A stretch of 64,000 nucleotides of DNA from JAWLHU01 sp049325315 (GCA_049325315.1 JBMONB010000114.1:1-64000), one strand, 5' to 3'; counted from the stretch's first letter, positions 7,169 to 15,805 are shown. A program made the numbers and translations. The notes: generated by a model from the letters alone, not told the origin.

Positions 7169-8731
7169 ATGGCTGTGATTCCGTTCAAGAACGAGCCCCT
7201 GACCGACTTCTCCCGGGACGAGAACGTTCAGGCGTTCCGCCGGGCGCTGGAACTGGCGGAGAGCCGATTTGAGCAGGAGTACCCGCTGGTGATCGGCGGC
7301 GAGCGTATCATGACGGCGGACAAGATCGTCTCAACCAACCCCTCCAATCCCAAGGAGGTGGTTGGCTACGTCGGCAAGGCCGACAAGGCGCTGGCCGACA
7401 AGGCGATGGAGGCTGCCCTCGCTGCGTTTGAGGAGTGGCGGCATGTTGACCCGAAGGCCCGGGCTCGGGTCCTGCTTCGTGCGGCTGCGGCCATGCGGCG
7501 GCGCAAGCACGAGTTCTCCGCCACCATGGTGGTGGAGATCGGCAAGAGCTGGGTTGAGGCCGATGCCGACACCGCTGAGGCGATCGATTTCCTGGAGTTC
7601 TACGCCCGGGAGATGTACCGGCTCTCCGAACCGCAGCCGCTCACCCGGATCAAGGGGGAGGACAACGAGGCGTACTACATTCCGCTGGGCGTGGGCCTGG
7701 TGATCCCGCCGTGGAACTTCCCCAACGCCATTATGGTGGGCATGACCTCGGCGGCGATCGTGGCGGGCAACAGCGTGATTCTGAAGCCGGCCTCCATCAC
7801 CCCGGTGATTGCTGCGATGTTCGTTGAGCTCATGGAGGATGCGGGCCTGCCGGCCGGTGTGCTGAACTTCCTCCCCGGCCCCGGCGGCTCGGTTGGCGAT
7901 TATCTGGTCGGCCACCCGAAGACCCGGTTCATCGCCTTCACCGGCTCCAAGGAGGTCGGCCTTCGGATTAACGAGGTAGCGGCCAAGCTGGCCCCCGGCC
8001 AGAAGTGGATTAAGCGGGTGGTCGCCGAGATGGGCGGCAAGGACTGCATCGTGGTCGATAAGGAGACCGACGTCGATGAGGCCGCGGCGGCCATCGTCGC
8101 CTCTGCCTTCGGCTTCCAGGGCCAGAAGTGCTCGGCCTGCTCCAAGGCGATTATCCACCAGGATGTTTACGATTCTACTGTCGAGTTGATCGTAGAGAAG
8201 GCGAAGGCGCTGCTGCAGGGCGATCCGCGCAACCCGCAGATCAACCAGGGCCCGGTGGCCGACAAGAGCGCCTACGAGTCGGTCCTGAACTACATTGAGA
8301 TCGGCAAGGGCGAGGGCAGATTGCTCCTCGGCGGCGGCCCCTCCCCGGTGGCGGCCGAGACCGGCGGCTACTTTATTGAGCCGACGATCATCGCCGATGT
8401 GGATCCGCACGCCCGCATCGGCCAGGAGGAGATCTTCGGGCCGGTCCTGGCGATCCACAAGGCGAAGGATTATATGGATGCGATCCGTATCGCCAACGAT
8501 ACCGAGTACGGCCTGACAGGCTCGGTCTTCTCCCGCAACCGGATGCACCTGGAGTATGCCCGCAAGCACTTCTTCGTGGGCAACCTCTACTTCAACCGGA
8601 AGTCGACCGGCGCTCTGGTCGATGTCCATCCGTTCGGCGGGTTCAACATGTCCGGCACCGACTCCAAGGCCGGCGGCCGTGACTACCTGCTCCTCTTCAC
8701 CCAGGCGCAGGCGGTTAGCGAGAAGCTTTAA
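7169..8731 (+). CDS. rocA: L-glutamate gamma-semialdehyde (P5C) dehydrogenase, copy 2
   Basis: A 520-residue paralog of the enzyme at 3219, collinear with it throughout. It keeps the standard PWNFP motif (Trp182-Asn183), the general base Glu287 in VAEMGGKD and the catalytic Cys321 in GFQGQKCSACSKA. It should catalyse NAD+-dependent oxidation of glutamate semialdehyde to glutamate. The start is ATG 7169: a perfect AGGAGGT (7154-7160) lies 8 nt before it, which excludes the in-frame TTG at 7160 overlapping that site. The 146-nt region between this gene and the divergent peptidase must hold both promoters; I could not find a convincing -35/-10 pair there. Confidence 0.93.
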   Translation: MAVIPFKNEPLTDFSRDENVQAFRRALELAESRFEQEYPLVIGGERIMTADKIVSTNPSNPKEVVGYVGKADKALADKAMEAALAAFEEWRHVDPKARARVLLRAAAAMRRRKHEFSATMVVEIGKSWVEADADTAEAIDFLEFYAREMYRLSEPQPLTRIKGEDNEAYYIPLGVGLVIPPWNFPNAIMVGMTSAAIVAGNSVILKPASITPVIAAMFVELMEDAGLPAGVLNFLPGPGGSVGDYLVGHPKTRFIAFTGSKEVGLRINEVAAKLAPGQKWIKRVVAEMGGKDCIVVDKETDVDEAAAAIVASAFGFQGQKCSACSKAIIHQDVYDSTVELIVEKAKALLQGDPRNPQINQGPVADKSAYESVLNYIEIGKGEGRLLLGGGPSPVAAETGGYFIEPTIIADVDPHARIGQEEIFGPVLAIHKAKDYMDAIRIANDTEYGLTGSVFSRNRMHLEYARKHFFVGNLYFNRKSTGALVDVHPFGGFNMSGTDSKAGGRDYLLLFTQAQAVSEKL

Positions 8732-8743
8732 GTATCAGACGAG

Positions 8744-8823
8744 AGGAGCCCTGTCTCGGTTCACCTGAGGCAGGGCTCCTGCGCGACCGGAGCCTGGTCC
8801 AACGGGGGACCAGGCTCCGACTC
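8744..8823. terminator. Two tandem hairpins between convergent genes
   Basis: AGGAGCCCTG (8744-8753) pairs with CAGGGCTCCT (8771-8780), and 8789-8800 pairs perfectly with 8807-8818 (12 bp, loop AACGGG). They fill the gap between rocA copy 2 and the convergent small gene ending at 8826. Neither has a long U-run, but position and strength fit a two-part, two-way terminator. Confidence 0.65.
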
Positions 8824-8825
8824 TG

Positions 8826-9149
8826 TTACAGGGAGGCCCCCAGGCCGGTGCCAAGCCCGGTACCGGTACCGGTACCGCCTGGCAGGGGGAAGGCAAAGGT
8901 GACGTTGAAGGTGAGGCCGGTGGTATCCTGAATGAAGTTCCCGCAGACCACGGCCTGACGCTGGTTCAACTGGTCGAGCGAGACCCCCTGTAGGCTGGGG
9001 CCCGGCACCTGCCGGACGGGAATGGCCGTATTCTGCACGGCCAGGAGTCCGGTAGTCGCCCCGATGGTCCCGGTGGGGGTGATCACCACGGTGCCCACGA
9101 AGCACTGTGATCCGCTGGCAGATGGAATCAGGTTCCGCAAGGTGTTCAC
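8826..9149 (-). CDS. Small hypothetical protein with Gly-Thr-rich tail
   Basis: A 107-residue protein I do not recognise. It has two cysteines (in SQCFVG and VVCGNF), beta-prone segments and a C-terminal run of Gly-Thr and Gly-Leu pairs encoded by a short GGTACC-containing tandem repeat at about 8858-8876. There is no signal peptide or membrane helix. The GTG start at 9149 has a strong AGGAGGG 7 nt upstream, which is the main evidence that it is a gene. It is monocistronic, divergent from the helicase gene. A spore-coat-like or other structural role is possible but not supported. Confidence 0.6.
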   Translation of the reverse strand: MNTLRNLIPSASGSQCFVGTVVITPTGTIGATTGLLAVQNTAIPVRQVPGPSLQGVSLDQLNQRQAVVCGNFIQDTTGLTFNVTFAFPLPGGTGTGTGLGTGLGASL

Positions 9150-9315
9150 AGAATCCCTCCTGGTCGGCTTTCTGTTACCCAGGCTATTCGGTGGGTGGGC
9201 AGAACGACGACAGGGAACCCTGTTTCAGACCGGCGTCCCGCGACAAGGACTCTTTGCATGGGCTCGCCTATGTAGTATTCTGGAAGTTATGAGAGCGATA
9301 CCAGGAGGGGTCTCG

Positions 9316-11247
9316 TTGCAGATTCGCTGGACTCGGCTGCCGTTTCCCGCCAAGAACGAAACGGAGTACAAGCAGAAGCTGAACGACTGGCTGAGCGACA
9401 TCTTCTACGATGTGCTGCCCGAGCATGGCTACGAGGTGCGGGAGGAGCAGATCTACACCGCCTTCCGGATGGCCCGCGCCCTCAACGACGGTGCCACGCT
9501 GATGGCCGAGGCCGGCCCGGGAACAGGCAAGACCTTTGCCTACCTGCTGCCGGCGGTCTGCCATGCCCGCATGCGGGGGCAGCCGGTGGTGGTAGCCAGC
9601 GCCTCCAGCGTGCTGAAGGCGCAGTTGGTCAGCCCGGAGGGGGATATTAACACCCTGTCCCGGCTGCTGAACCTCGATATCGACGTGCGCGTGGCGGGCG
9701 ACCCGGCGGAGTACCTCTGCGAGATGAAGCTGGAACGGACCAACTTTTTCTTTGAGGAGGAGCCCGAGGGCTGGGGCGACCTGCATCACTGGGCGCTCCG
9801 CACCGGGACCGGGGCCCGCCACGAGGTGCCCGGTGTGCCCGACGAGCTCTGGGAGCGGGTCGCCTGGGATCCGGGCCTGGCCTGCGACACCTGCCCCAAG
9901 CGGGGCCACTGCCACATGATGGCCGCCCGCCGGCACCAGCGGGATGCGGTCGACCTGATCGTCTGCGACCACCTACTCTTCTCGCAGGACCTATTGACCC
10001 GGGCCGACCGGCTGGAGGGCGGGCAGTTGCCTCTCTTGCCGGCCTATTCGGCGGTGGTCTTCGACGAGGGGCACTACCTGCCCGAGACCTGGCAGAAGAC
10101 CCAGGGCTGGGCGCTCAGCCGCAGTCGGCTGACCCGCACCCTGGAGCGGCTGGAGCGGCTGGCTGAGCGGGAGGCGGTGGCCCGCCGGGTCGAGGTGGCG
10201 GTGCGCATGGCGGGGAACTTCTTCCGCGGCCTCGAGGCCCACACCCAGCCCGGCGAAGGCAAGCGCGACGTGGACCGGGCGGATCTGCTCCTGCAGGCCG
10301 CCCGCAAGCTGGACAAGTCGCTCGATGACCTGCAGACCGAGCTCGTCACCGAAGAGGCGATGAGCGAGGGGCTGGCGGTGGAGGCCGACCTGAAGGCTTA
10401 CCAGGGTCGAATCGACGAGATTCGGGCGGCGCTGCGCCTCTTCGGGCGTGACGACTCGGTGGTCTGGGTAGAGGGGGATGACCTCTGGGTGGTCCCCCGC
10501 AGCCCCAAGTCACTCTTCGGCGGGGATCACCTGAAGCCGTCGCTGCCGGTCATCTTCTCCTCGGCCACCCTGGAGCCCGAGTACCAGGCCCGAGTGCTCG
10601 GCCTGGTCAAGTATGACAAGGCGAAGGTGGGCGTGCCGTTCGACCTGGGGCAGCAGTCGCTGATCTACCAGCCCGCAGTGGAGGCAGAGCCGGTGGCCGA
10701 AGCGTTGCGGGTGATGCGGGCCACCGGCGGCCGGGCCCTGGTGCTGCTCCGCACCATGGCCGAGGTGCGCCAATGGAAGGAGGCCCTGGCAGACCAGGAC
10801 CTCCCATGGCGGGTGATGTTCGAGGGCGAGGGCGACCGCGGCGCCCAGCTGGCCCGTTTCCGGGAAGAGATCGACTCGGTCCTGATCGGCGCCCACTTTT
10901 GGGAGGGCGTCGACGTGCCGGGTGAGGCGCTCTCCTGCGTGATCATTCCACACCTGCCCTTCCCCGAGCACGACCCGCTGATCCGGGAGCGCCGGGAGCA
11001 GGCCGATGCGTCGGGGGTCGACCCGTTCCGGGCGGTGGACCTGCCCGAGATGCTGATCAAGCTGAAGCAGGGCGTGGGCCGGCTGATCCGCACGGCGGAG
11101 GACCGGGGCGTGATCGCCCTGCTCGACCGTTCCTACTGCGATGAAGACTGGGCCGACTCGGTGGAGGAGGCGCTGCCGGAAGATGCGGAGCGGGTGGGTG
11201 ACCTGGGTGCGGTCACGGCCTTTCTGGCGGAGCAGACGACGGGATAG
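9316..11247 (+). CDS. dinG: DinG/XPD-family superfamily 2 helicase
   Basis: A 643-residue ATP-dependent DNA helicase of the DinG/XPD/YoaA group, with motifs in order: Walker A AGPGTGKT (around Lys72), an iron-sulfur cluster ligand set Cys135, Cys190, Cys193 and Cys199, the DEGH (DEAH-like) motif at 250-253, motif V-like GAHFWEGVDVPG and motif VI QGVGRLIRT. The 4Fe-4S domain is the family's hallmark; there is no 3'-5' exonuclease domain of the Bacillus DinG type. The start is TTG 9316, with AGGAGGGG (9303-9310) 5 nt upstream; an in-frame ATG at 9289 lies before that site and is less likely. The last 35 nt overlap the convergent gene ending at 11213. Confidence 0.87.
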   Translation: MQIRWTRLPFPAKNETEYKQKLNDWLSDIFYDVLPEHGYEVREEQIYTAFRMARALNDGATLMAEAGPGTGKTFAYLLPAVCHARMRGQPVVVASASSVLKAQLVSPEGDINTLSRLLNLDIDVRVAGDPAEYLCEMKLERTNFFFEEEPEGWGDLHHWALRTGTGARHEVPGVPDELWERVAWDPGLACDTCPKRGHCHMMAARRHQRDAVDLIVCDHLLFSQDLLTRADRLEGGQLPLLPAYSAVVFDEGHYLPETWQKTQGWALSRSRLTRTLERLERLAEREAVARRVEVAVRMAGNFFRGLEAHTQPGEGKRDVDRADLLLQAARKLDKSLDDLQTELVTEEAMSEGLAVEADLKAYQGRIDEIRAALRLFGRDDSVVWVEGDDLWVVPRSPKSLFGGDHLKPSLPVIFSSATLEPEYQARVLGLVKYDKAKVGVPFDLGQQSLIYQPAVEAEPVAEALRVMRATGGRALVLLRTMAEVRQWKEALADQDLPWRVMFEGEGDRGAQLARFREEIDSVLIGAHFWEGVDVPGEALSCVIIPHLPFPEHDPLIRERREQADASGVDPFRAVDLPEMLIKLKQGVGRLIRTAEDRGVIALLDRSYCDEDWADSVEEALPEDAERVGDLGAVTAFLAEQTTG

Positions 11248-12445
11248 AGAGGTCGAAGCGCCAGGGGCCATCTACCTCCAGAAGGGCTCCTCGCAGGTGG
11301 AGAAGGACCTCTTTCTTTCGCCGCGGGTAGTCCACAGCCACCCAGACCACGTCCCCGTCGTGTCCGCCCGGGGCCAGGTCCTGTGCGCCGCCCTCCAGGC
11401 CCACCCATTTCACCCCGATCAGCCGCCGGGAGGCGCCCGCGGGGTGCTCCAGCCGGAGCCGGAGTCTATCTTCCAGCCAGGGGAAGGGAGCGGTGCCGTT
11501 GCGGCCGGCCTCCACCCGGGTGAGCCGCAGGTCAACGCCCGCGAACCGGATCGGCAGGTCGAGATCCTGACCGCTGTGCATGGGCGGCACCGGGACGGGA
11601 ATCCTCGTCTCATCGGCCTGCTCCAGCATCAGCGCCGGGATCGTCAGCCCCACACGTCGGGCGCCGGCCGGGAGCGGGCCGCCTGTCAGGCCGAAGAGAT
11701 CGCCGCCCAGAGTGTTGCGGGGCGCCGCTCGCAGGTCGGTCCCGTAGTCCAATGGGAGGGAGAGCCCCTCCGGGGTGGTGAGGTGGGCCCTCTGCTCGCC
11801 CTGTCCGATGCCCCTGGGACGCCAAGCCCGCTCGCCCCCCGCCACGAAAACGGTGACCAGGCTCTCCGCCGGGGTGGGTAACACCCGTGCCCGCAGCCTG
11901 ATTCCCCCGGCAATCGCCTCCGGCCCGAAGCGCTCCGTTGCCAGATCGCCGGCCTGAACGAGGGGCACCGCCAGGTGAACCGGCGGGTCGGCTGGAAGGA
12001 CGAGCGTGACCTGCCGAGCCCCCGGTCGAATCGGCGGTGAGAAGTCAAGGATCGCATGCTCATAGGGACCCTTCAGGACCGAGGGGCTGTTTCGGCTGAC
12101 CGAACGGTTTCCGCTCTCATCTTCCAGGTACGGGCGGTCCGTCAGCCTCAACTGATCGCTCAGCGCCAGTGTGATCTGCGTAACCACGACCGTGCTCTTC
12201 AGGGAGAGGAGTTCAATCTCGGTCTCTCCCCAGATCGCTTTGGGGAGCGCCCCCACCAGCAGGGTGGACGGGTCGATGGGGTTGCCGCTCAGGTCGGTGT
12301 TCTCATTCGCCATCAGCCACTCAGCCACGTTGACCGGCGCCTGGGCCAGCCGGGGCAGTACGACCCGGAAGATCACGAGCCAGCCGCCGATGGCGATTAC
12401 GCCCACGAGCAGAGCGATTCCATAGCGCTGCCAGCGCTTGCCCAA
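11213..12445 (-). CDS. Hypothetical membrane-anchored extracellular protein
   Basis: About 410 residues: a short basic N-terminus, one strong membrane segment (YGIALLVGVIAIGGWLVIF) and a long beta-rich domain with many Pro, Arg and Val residues, presumably outside the cell. I recognise no family and no catalytic motif. The reading frame extends upstream through the next gene, but GC-rich antisense-like composition there and a GGGGGGGA ribosome site 8 nt before TTG 12445 favour this start; the choice is uncertain. It follows the glycosylase-like gene by 17 nt, so the two are probably one operon. Its 3' end overlaps the helicase gene on the other strand by 35 nt. Confidence 0.6.
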   Translation of the reverse strand: MGKRWQRYGIALLVGVIAIGGWLVIFRVVLPRLAQAPVNVAEWLMANENTDLSGNPIDPSTLLVGALPKAIWGETEIELLSLKSTVVVTQITLALSDQLRLTDRPYLEDESGNRSVSRNSPSVLKGPYEHAILDFSPPIRPGARQVTLVLPADPPVHLAVPLVQAGDLATERFGPEAIAGGIRLRARVLPTPAESLVTVFVAGGERAWRPRGIGQGEQRAHLTTPEGLSLPLDYGTDLRAAPRNTLGGDLFGLTGGPLPAGARRVGLTIPALMLEQADETRIPVPVPPMHSGQDLDLPIRFAGVDLRLTRVEAGRNGTAPFPWLEDRLRLRLEHPAGASRRLIGVKWVGLEGGAQDLAPGGHDGDVVWVAVDYPRRKKEVLLHLRGALLEVDGPWRFDLSIPSSAPPERP

Positions 12446-12462
12446 GGCCGATTCCCCCCCGT

Positions 12463-13110
12463 TTACAGCAGTCGGAAGAGCGAGGCCATCTCCTTCATGT
12501 GGGCAGCGCCCACCTGGTGGCCCCAGTTCCAGATCACCAGGTCGACGGTGCGGAGCCGCTCGCCCACCTCCCGGGCGGTGGCCTCCACCAGCGCCTCCGG
12601 GGTGGTCTGGAGGAAGGCGGCCAGCCGGGGGACGGGGCCGGTCTTCACCACCACGTCCCAGCCGAGGTTGCGGGCCAGGTGGTAGCGGCTCTTCTCCCCG
12701 ACCCAGGGCAGGGTCTGCAGGTAGGCCAGCACCTCCTTGACCGGCAGGGCGGCCAGCCGGGCCATCTGGCCGGGGTGGCGGGCCAGGTCGTCGGCGTAGT
12801 CGAGAATCGCCCCGATCTTGCGGGGATGCTTCAACACCCCCAGTGCCGCCACCCGCACATCGACCGGGCGGGCGGCGACCTCGGCGGGGTCCCACCGGCA
12901 GAAGGCCTCGGTCAGTCCCGGCCACAGCTTTGAGGTGACATGGGCGGTCATGCCGCAGGAGACCACCACCCAGCCGTACTCCGACAGCAGGTCCTGGTCG
13001 GTGCGGCCCTCGGGCCGTTCGCTCCGCCAGAGTTCCAACTGAGCATCGGGGTCCGGGGCGGTTGCCCGCAAATGGTCCAGGGCGTGTTCATATAAAGCGC
13101 GGTAGTTCAT
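12463..13110 (-). CDS. Helix-hairpin-helix (HhH) DNA-glycosylase-like protein, divergent active site
   Basis: A 215-residue protein resembling the endonuclease III/HhH-GPD fold. The hairpin LPWVGEKSRYHLARNLG places Lys140 where Nth has its catalytic lysine (LPGVGRKTA). The following segment VVKTGPVPRL aligns with the VDTHVxRV of Nth, but the catalytic Asp is replaced by Lys156, and the C-terminal Cys cluster is absent. It may bind DNA without Nth-type chemistry, or act with a different mechanism. ATG 13110 has a GGGGGGAG ribosome site. The downstream membrane-protein gene starts 17 nt after it. Family assignment is from motif similarity only. Confidence 0.6.
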   Translation of the reverse strand: MNYRALYEHALDHLRATAPDPDAQLELWRSERPEGRTDQDLLSEYGWVVVSCGMTAHVTSKLWPGLTEAFCRWDPAEVAARPVDVRVAALGVLKHPRKIGAILDYADDLARHPGQMARLAALPVKEVLAYLQTLPWVGEKSRYHLARNLGWDVVVKTGPVPRLAAFLQTTPEALVEATAREVGERLRTVDLVIWNWGHQVGAAHMKEMASLFRLL

Positions 13111-13158
13111 GCGGCTTCTCCCCCCTTCCGGGTCGGCTCTCCTCTTCTTCGCATTGTG

Positions 13159-13212
13159 CAGGAACTCCTGTGAGATTTCCGCGTCGAGGCAGGAAGAAGT
13201 CCAACCAGGACG
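13159..13212 (+). promoter_or_regulatory. Cluster of CAGGA motifs in the homoserine dehydrogenase leader
   Basis: A 12-bp palindrome CAGGAACTCCTG (13159-13170) is followed by CAGGAA (13190-13195) and CAGGAC (13206-13211). The stretch lies in the 227-nt gap between divergent genes. It could be an operator or a leader RNA; I cannot assign it. Confidence 0.25.
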
Positions 13213-13288
13213 AATCTCTTTTGCTATTCATTTACCGGGGGAACCGCTTCACCGAAGTTGACCGTCCAAAGGTGAAAGGTGAGGACAG

Positions 13289-13310
13289 GCAGGCCGCAGG
13301 GTCGGCCTGC
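13289..13310 (+). other. Stem-loop in the homoserine dehydrogenase leader
   Basis: GCAGGCC (13289-13295) pairs with GGCCTGC (13304-13310), 28 nt before the start codon. It has no T-run, so it is not an intrinsic terminator; a leader structure is possible. Confidence 0.3.
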
Positions 13311-13337
13311 TCATGATTTGGCGCAGGAGGGAGAGCC

Positions 13338-14651
13338 ATGATGGAAAAAGAGACGATGCGTATCGCGATTCTGGGTTTGGGCACCGTCGGCGGCGGTGTG
13401 ATCAAGCTGCTGCGGGAGAACTGGACGATCATCCACATGAAGACCGGGCTCAACCTCGAGCTGGCCAAGGTGCTCGTGCGCGATGCGTCGAAGCCGCGCC
13501 CAGGCTTCGAGAACCTGCCGCTCACCACCGATATCGGCGAGATTCTCGAAGACCCCACGATCAAGATCGTGGTGGAGCTGATGGGTGGGGTAGAGCCGGC
13601 GCGGACCTATATGGTCGAGGCGCTCAGGGCAGGCAAGACGGTGGTGACCGCCAACAAGGACGTGGTCTCCGAGTACGGCAAGGACCTGTACGACGCCGGC
13701 GATATGGGCGATGCCGAACTCTACTTCGAGGCCTCGGTTGGTGGCGGCATTCCTGTGATTCGCCCGATGAAGGAGTCCCTGGCCGCCAACAAGATGAAGA
13801 AGGTCATGGGTATCGTCAACGGGACCACCAACTACATTCTGACCCAGATGACCCAGAACGGCACCCCCTACCAGGATGCGCTCCGGGAGGCACAGGAGCT
13901 GGGCTTCGCCGAGCCCGACCCGACCAACGATGTGCAGGGCTACGACGCCGCCCGGAAGATGGCGATCCTCTCCTCGATTGCGTTTATGTCGCGGGTGAAG
14001 CCCGGCATGGTCTACACCGAGGGGATCACCCGAATCACCCCGACCGATATCGAGTACGGCCGGTACTTTGGCTGGGTGATCAAGCTGTTGGGTATCGGCA
14101 AAGATGTGGACGGCCAGATCGAAGCACGGGTCCACCCGGTCTTCATTCCGCAGGAGCATCCGCTGGCGGCGGTCTCCGGCTCGCTGAACGCCATCTTTAC
14201 CGAGGGAGAGCCGGTGGGCGAGAACATGTTCTACGGCCGCGGCGCCGGGGCGGGCCCCACCGCCTCTGCCGTGGTTTCCGATCTGATCGCCGCGGCGCTC
14301 TCGAAGCGGACCCCGGGCCGGCGTGCGGGCGATGCCTGCACCTGCCTCTTCGAGAAGCAGGTGCTGCCGGTGGAGGAGACCCGGAGCCGCTACTACCTGC
14401 GGCTGCGCTGCCCCGACCAGATTGGCGGCCTGGCGCGCATTGCCCAGGTCTTCGGCGAAGAGCAGGTCTCCATCGCCCAGGTGATCCAGGGCACCGGCGG
14501 CCCCGACTACGACGACGACAGCGATGAGGCCGAACTGGTCATGGTCACCCACACCGTCCGGGACGCCAACCTTCAGGCGGTGGTGCGACGGCTTAAGCAG
14601 ATGCCCGACACGGTTCGCGCCGTGGAGAACGTGATTCGGGTGGAGGCCTGA
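13338..14651 (+). CDS. hom: Homoserine dehydrogenase
   Basis: A 437-residue enzyme reducing aspartate semialdehyde to homoserine with NAD(P)H, the branch point to threonine and methionine. Domains in order: NAD(P)-binding Rossmann fold with GLGTVGGGV near residues 13-21, the TANKD motif, the catalytic/dimer region with GIVNGTTNYIL and GFAEPDPTNDVQGYDAARK (catalytic Lys and Asp of the family), and a C-terminal ACT domain from about 350 (YYLRLRCPDQIGGLARIAQVF) that normally senses threonine. ATG 13338 follows AGGAGGGAG. The LysE-type exporter begins 4 nt after the stop with its ribosome site inside the end of this gene, so the two are translationally linked; an exporter next to amino-acid synthesis suggests overflow export. 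Confidence 0.95.
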   Translation: MMEKETMRIAILGLGTVGGGVIKLLRENWTIIHMKTGLNLELAKVLVRDASKPRPGFENLPLTTDIGEILEDPTIKIVVELMGGVEPARTYMVEALRAGKTVVTANKDVVSEYGKDLYDAGDMGDAELYFEASVGGGIPVIRPMKESLAANKMKKVMGIVNGTTNYILTQMTQNGTPYQDALREAQELGFAEPDPTNDVQGYDAARKMAILSSIAFMSRVKPGMVYTEGITRITPTDIEYGRYFGWVIKLLGIGKDVDGQIEARVHPVFIPQEHPLAAVSGSLNAIFTEGEPVGENMFYGRGAGAGPTASAVVSDLIAAALSKRTPGRRAGDACTCLFEKQVLPVEETRSRYYLRLRCPDQIGGLARIAQVFGEEQVSIAQVIQGTGGPDYDDDSDEAELVMVTHTVRDANLQAVVRRLKQMPDTVRAVENVIRVEA

Positions 14652-14655
14652 GCGC

Positions 14656-15267
14656 TTGACAGCCGCCGTTCTGCACGGGTTCGTTCTCGCCTTCGGGCTG
14701 ATTCTGCCCCTGGGCGCTCAGAATACCTTTGTCATGACGCAGGGAGCGCTTCACCGCCGCTGGGCGGGAGCGCTCCCGGCTGTGCTGACCGCCGCGGTCA
14801 GCGATACGCTCTTGATCACAGCAGCCGTCTCGGGCCTCTCGCTGGTGATCCTGACGATCCCCTGGTTCAAGGTGGCGCTCAGTTGGATCGGGGTGCTCTT
14901 CCTGACCTACATGGGCTGGGCGACCTGGCGCTCTCAGCCAGAGGCGGAGCGGGCGGTGGGCGAGCGGTGGCCGGCCCGGCGGCAGATCGCCTTCGGCGCC
15001 TCGGTCTCGCTGCTCAACCCCCACGCCATTTTGGACACCGTGGCGGTAATCGGGACCAACTCCCTGGCCTACGCCGGCGCCCCGCGCCTCGCCTTCACCC
15101 TGACCACCATCGCCGTCTCCTGGCTCTGGTTCTTCGGGCTGGCGACGGCGGGCTACCTGCTCGGGCTGGCCGCCTCGGGCGTTCGCCTGCAGCGCCGGCT
15201 CAACCAGGCCTCGGCGGTGATCATGTGGGCAGTGGCGGGGCAGCTTCTCTGGTCGCTGGTCTCCTAG
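14656..15267 (+). CDS. LysE/ArgO-family amino acid exporter
   Basis: A 203-residue membrane protein with about six helices. The N-terminal segment GLILPLGAQNTFVMTQG, the LLITAAVSGL helix and the NPHAILDTVAVIGT motif match the LysE/ArgO basic amino-acid exporters closely. TTG 14656 is used as start, with GGAGG (14642-14646) inside the end of hom, 9 nt upstream. Export of lysine, arginine or a related amino acid is likely, though the pairing with hom could mean threonine or homoserine. The last 47 nt overlap the convergent methyltransferase gene. Confidence 0.87.
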   Translation: MTAAVLHGFVLAFGLILPLGAQNTFVMTQGALHRRWAGALPAVLTAAVSDTLLITAAVSGLSLVILTIPWFKVALSWIGVLFLTYMGWATWRSQPEAERAVGERWPARRQIAFGASVSLLNPHAILDTVAVIGTNSLAYAGAPRLAFTLTTIAVSWLWFFGLATAGYLLGLAASGVRLQRRLNQASAVIMWAVAGQLLWSLVS

Positions 15268-15805
15268 CCAGCATGGTGGCCCGGCCATCATGGAAATCCT
15301 CATAGAGGTGGAGAATCTCCGCCGCATCCCCGTAGACCCTGGCGAGTTCGCCGGGGTCTAGCTTGTACGCGGGGTTGACCGCTGCCCGCTTCTCCGAGGC
15401 CATAAAGGTGTCGACAAAGAGGAGGCCTCCCGGCTTCAACGCCCGGAGCATGGGCTCCAGCAGCGGGCGCATTAAGAAGTTGGTGTCCACAACGAGGTCA
15501 AAGCTTTGCTCCGGCAGCGAGGCCTGGTCGAGGTCCACCTGGCGGCAGTGCACAGCGACCCCGCGCTGGGCCGCCTCCGCCTGCAGGAGGCCAAGCGCCT
15601 CGTCGCTTAGATCCCAGGCGTGGACCTCGGCCCCTTGCTCGGCCAGCCAGATGGCGTTTCGCCCGGCCCCGCAGGCGAGGTCAAGGGCGACCATGCCGGG
15701 CCGGACCTGTCCGGTCAGATGGGCGACCAGGCGGGGGTTTGGAGTCATATCGTACTCGCCCGCAGCGTAGCGCTGGTTCCAGCGAACCTTGTCAGCCTCT
15801 GACAT
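15221..15805 (-). CDS. Class I SAM-dependent methyltransferase
   Basis: A 194-residue protein with the class I methyltransferase fold: motif I LDLACGAGRNAIWLAE at about residues 40-55, the acidic residue ending strand 2 (VHAWDLSDEAL), and LKPGGLLFVDTF late in the fold. The short N-terminal VRWNQRYAAGEYDMTPNP is like TehB/thiopurine-type small methyltransferases. The substrate is unknown. ATG 15805 has AAAGGAGAGGG upstream; longer in-frame extensions lack a ribosome site. The gene faces the exporter and overlaps its end by 47 nt, and its start is about 90 nt from the divergent GDPD gene. Confidence 0.85.
   Translation of the reverse strand: MSEADKVRWNQRYAAGEYDMTPNPRLVAHLTGQVRPGMVALDLACGAGRNAIWLAEQGAEVHAWDLSDEALGLLQAEAAQRGVAVHCRQVDLDQASLPEQSFDLVVDTNFLMRPLLEPMLRALKPGGLLFVDTFMASEKRAAVNPAYKLDPGELARVYGDAAEILHLYEDFHDGRATMLARRPATREAAPPLPT

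Noticed and set aside
13159..13212. Riboswitch (for example lysine or threonine-linked) before hom
   Set aside because: The CAGGA motifs and small stems do not match any riboswitch core I know; listed only as an unassigned motif cluster.
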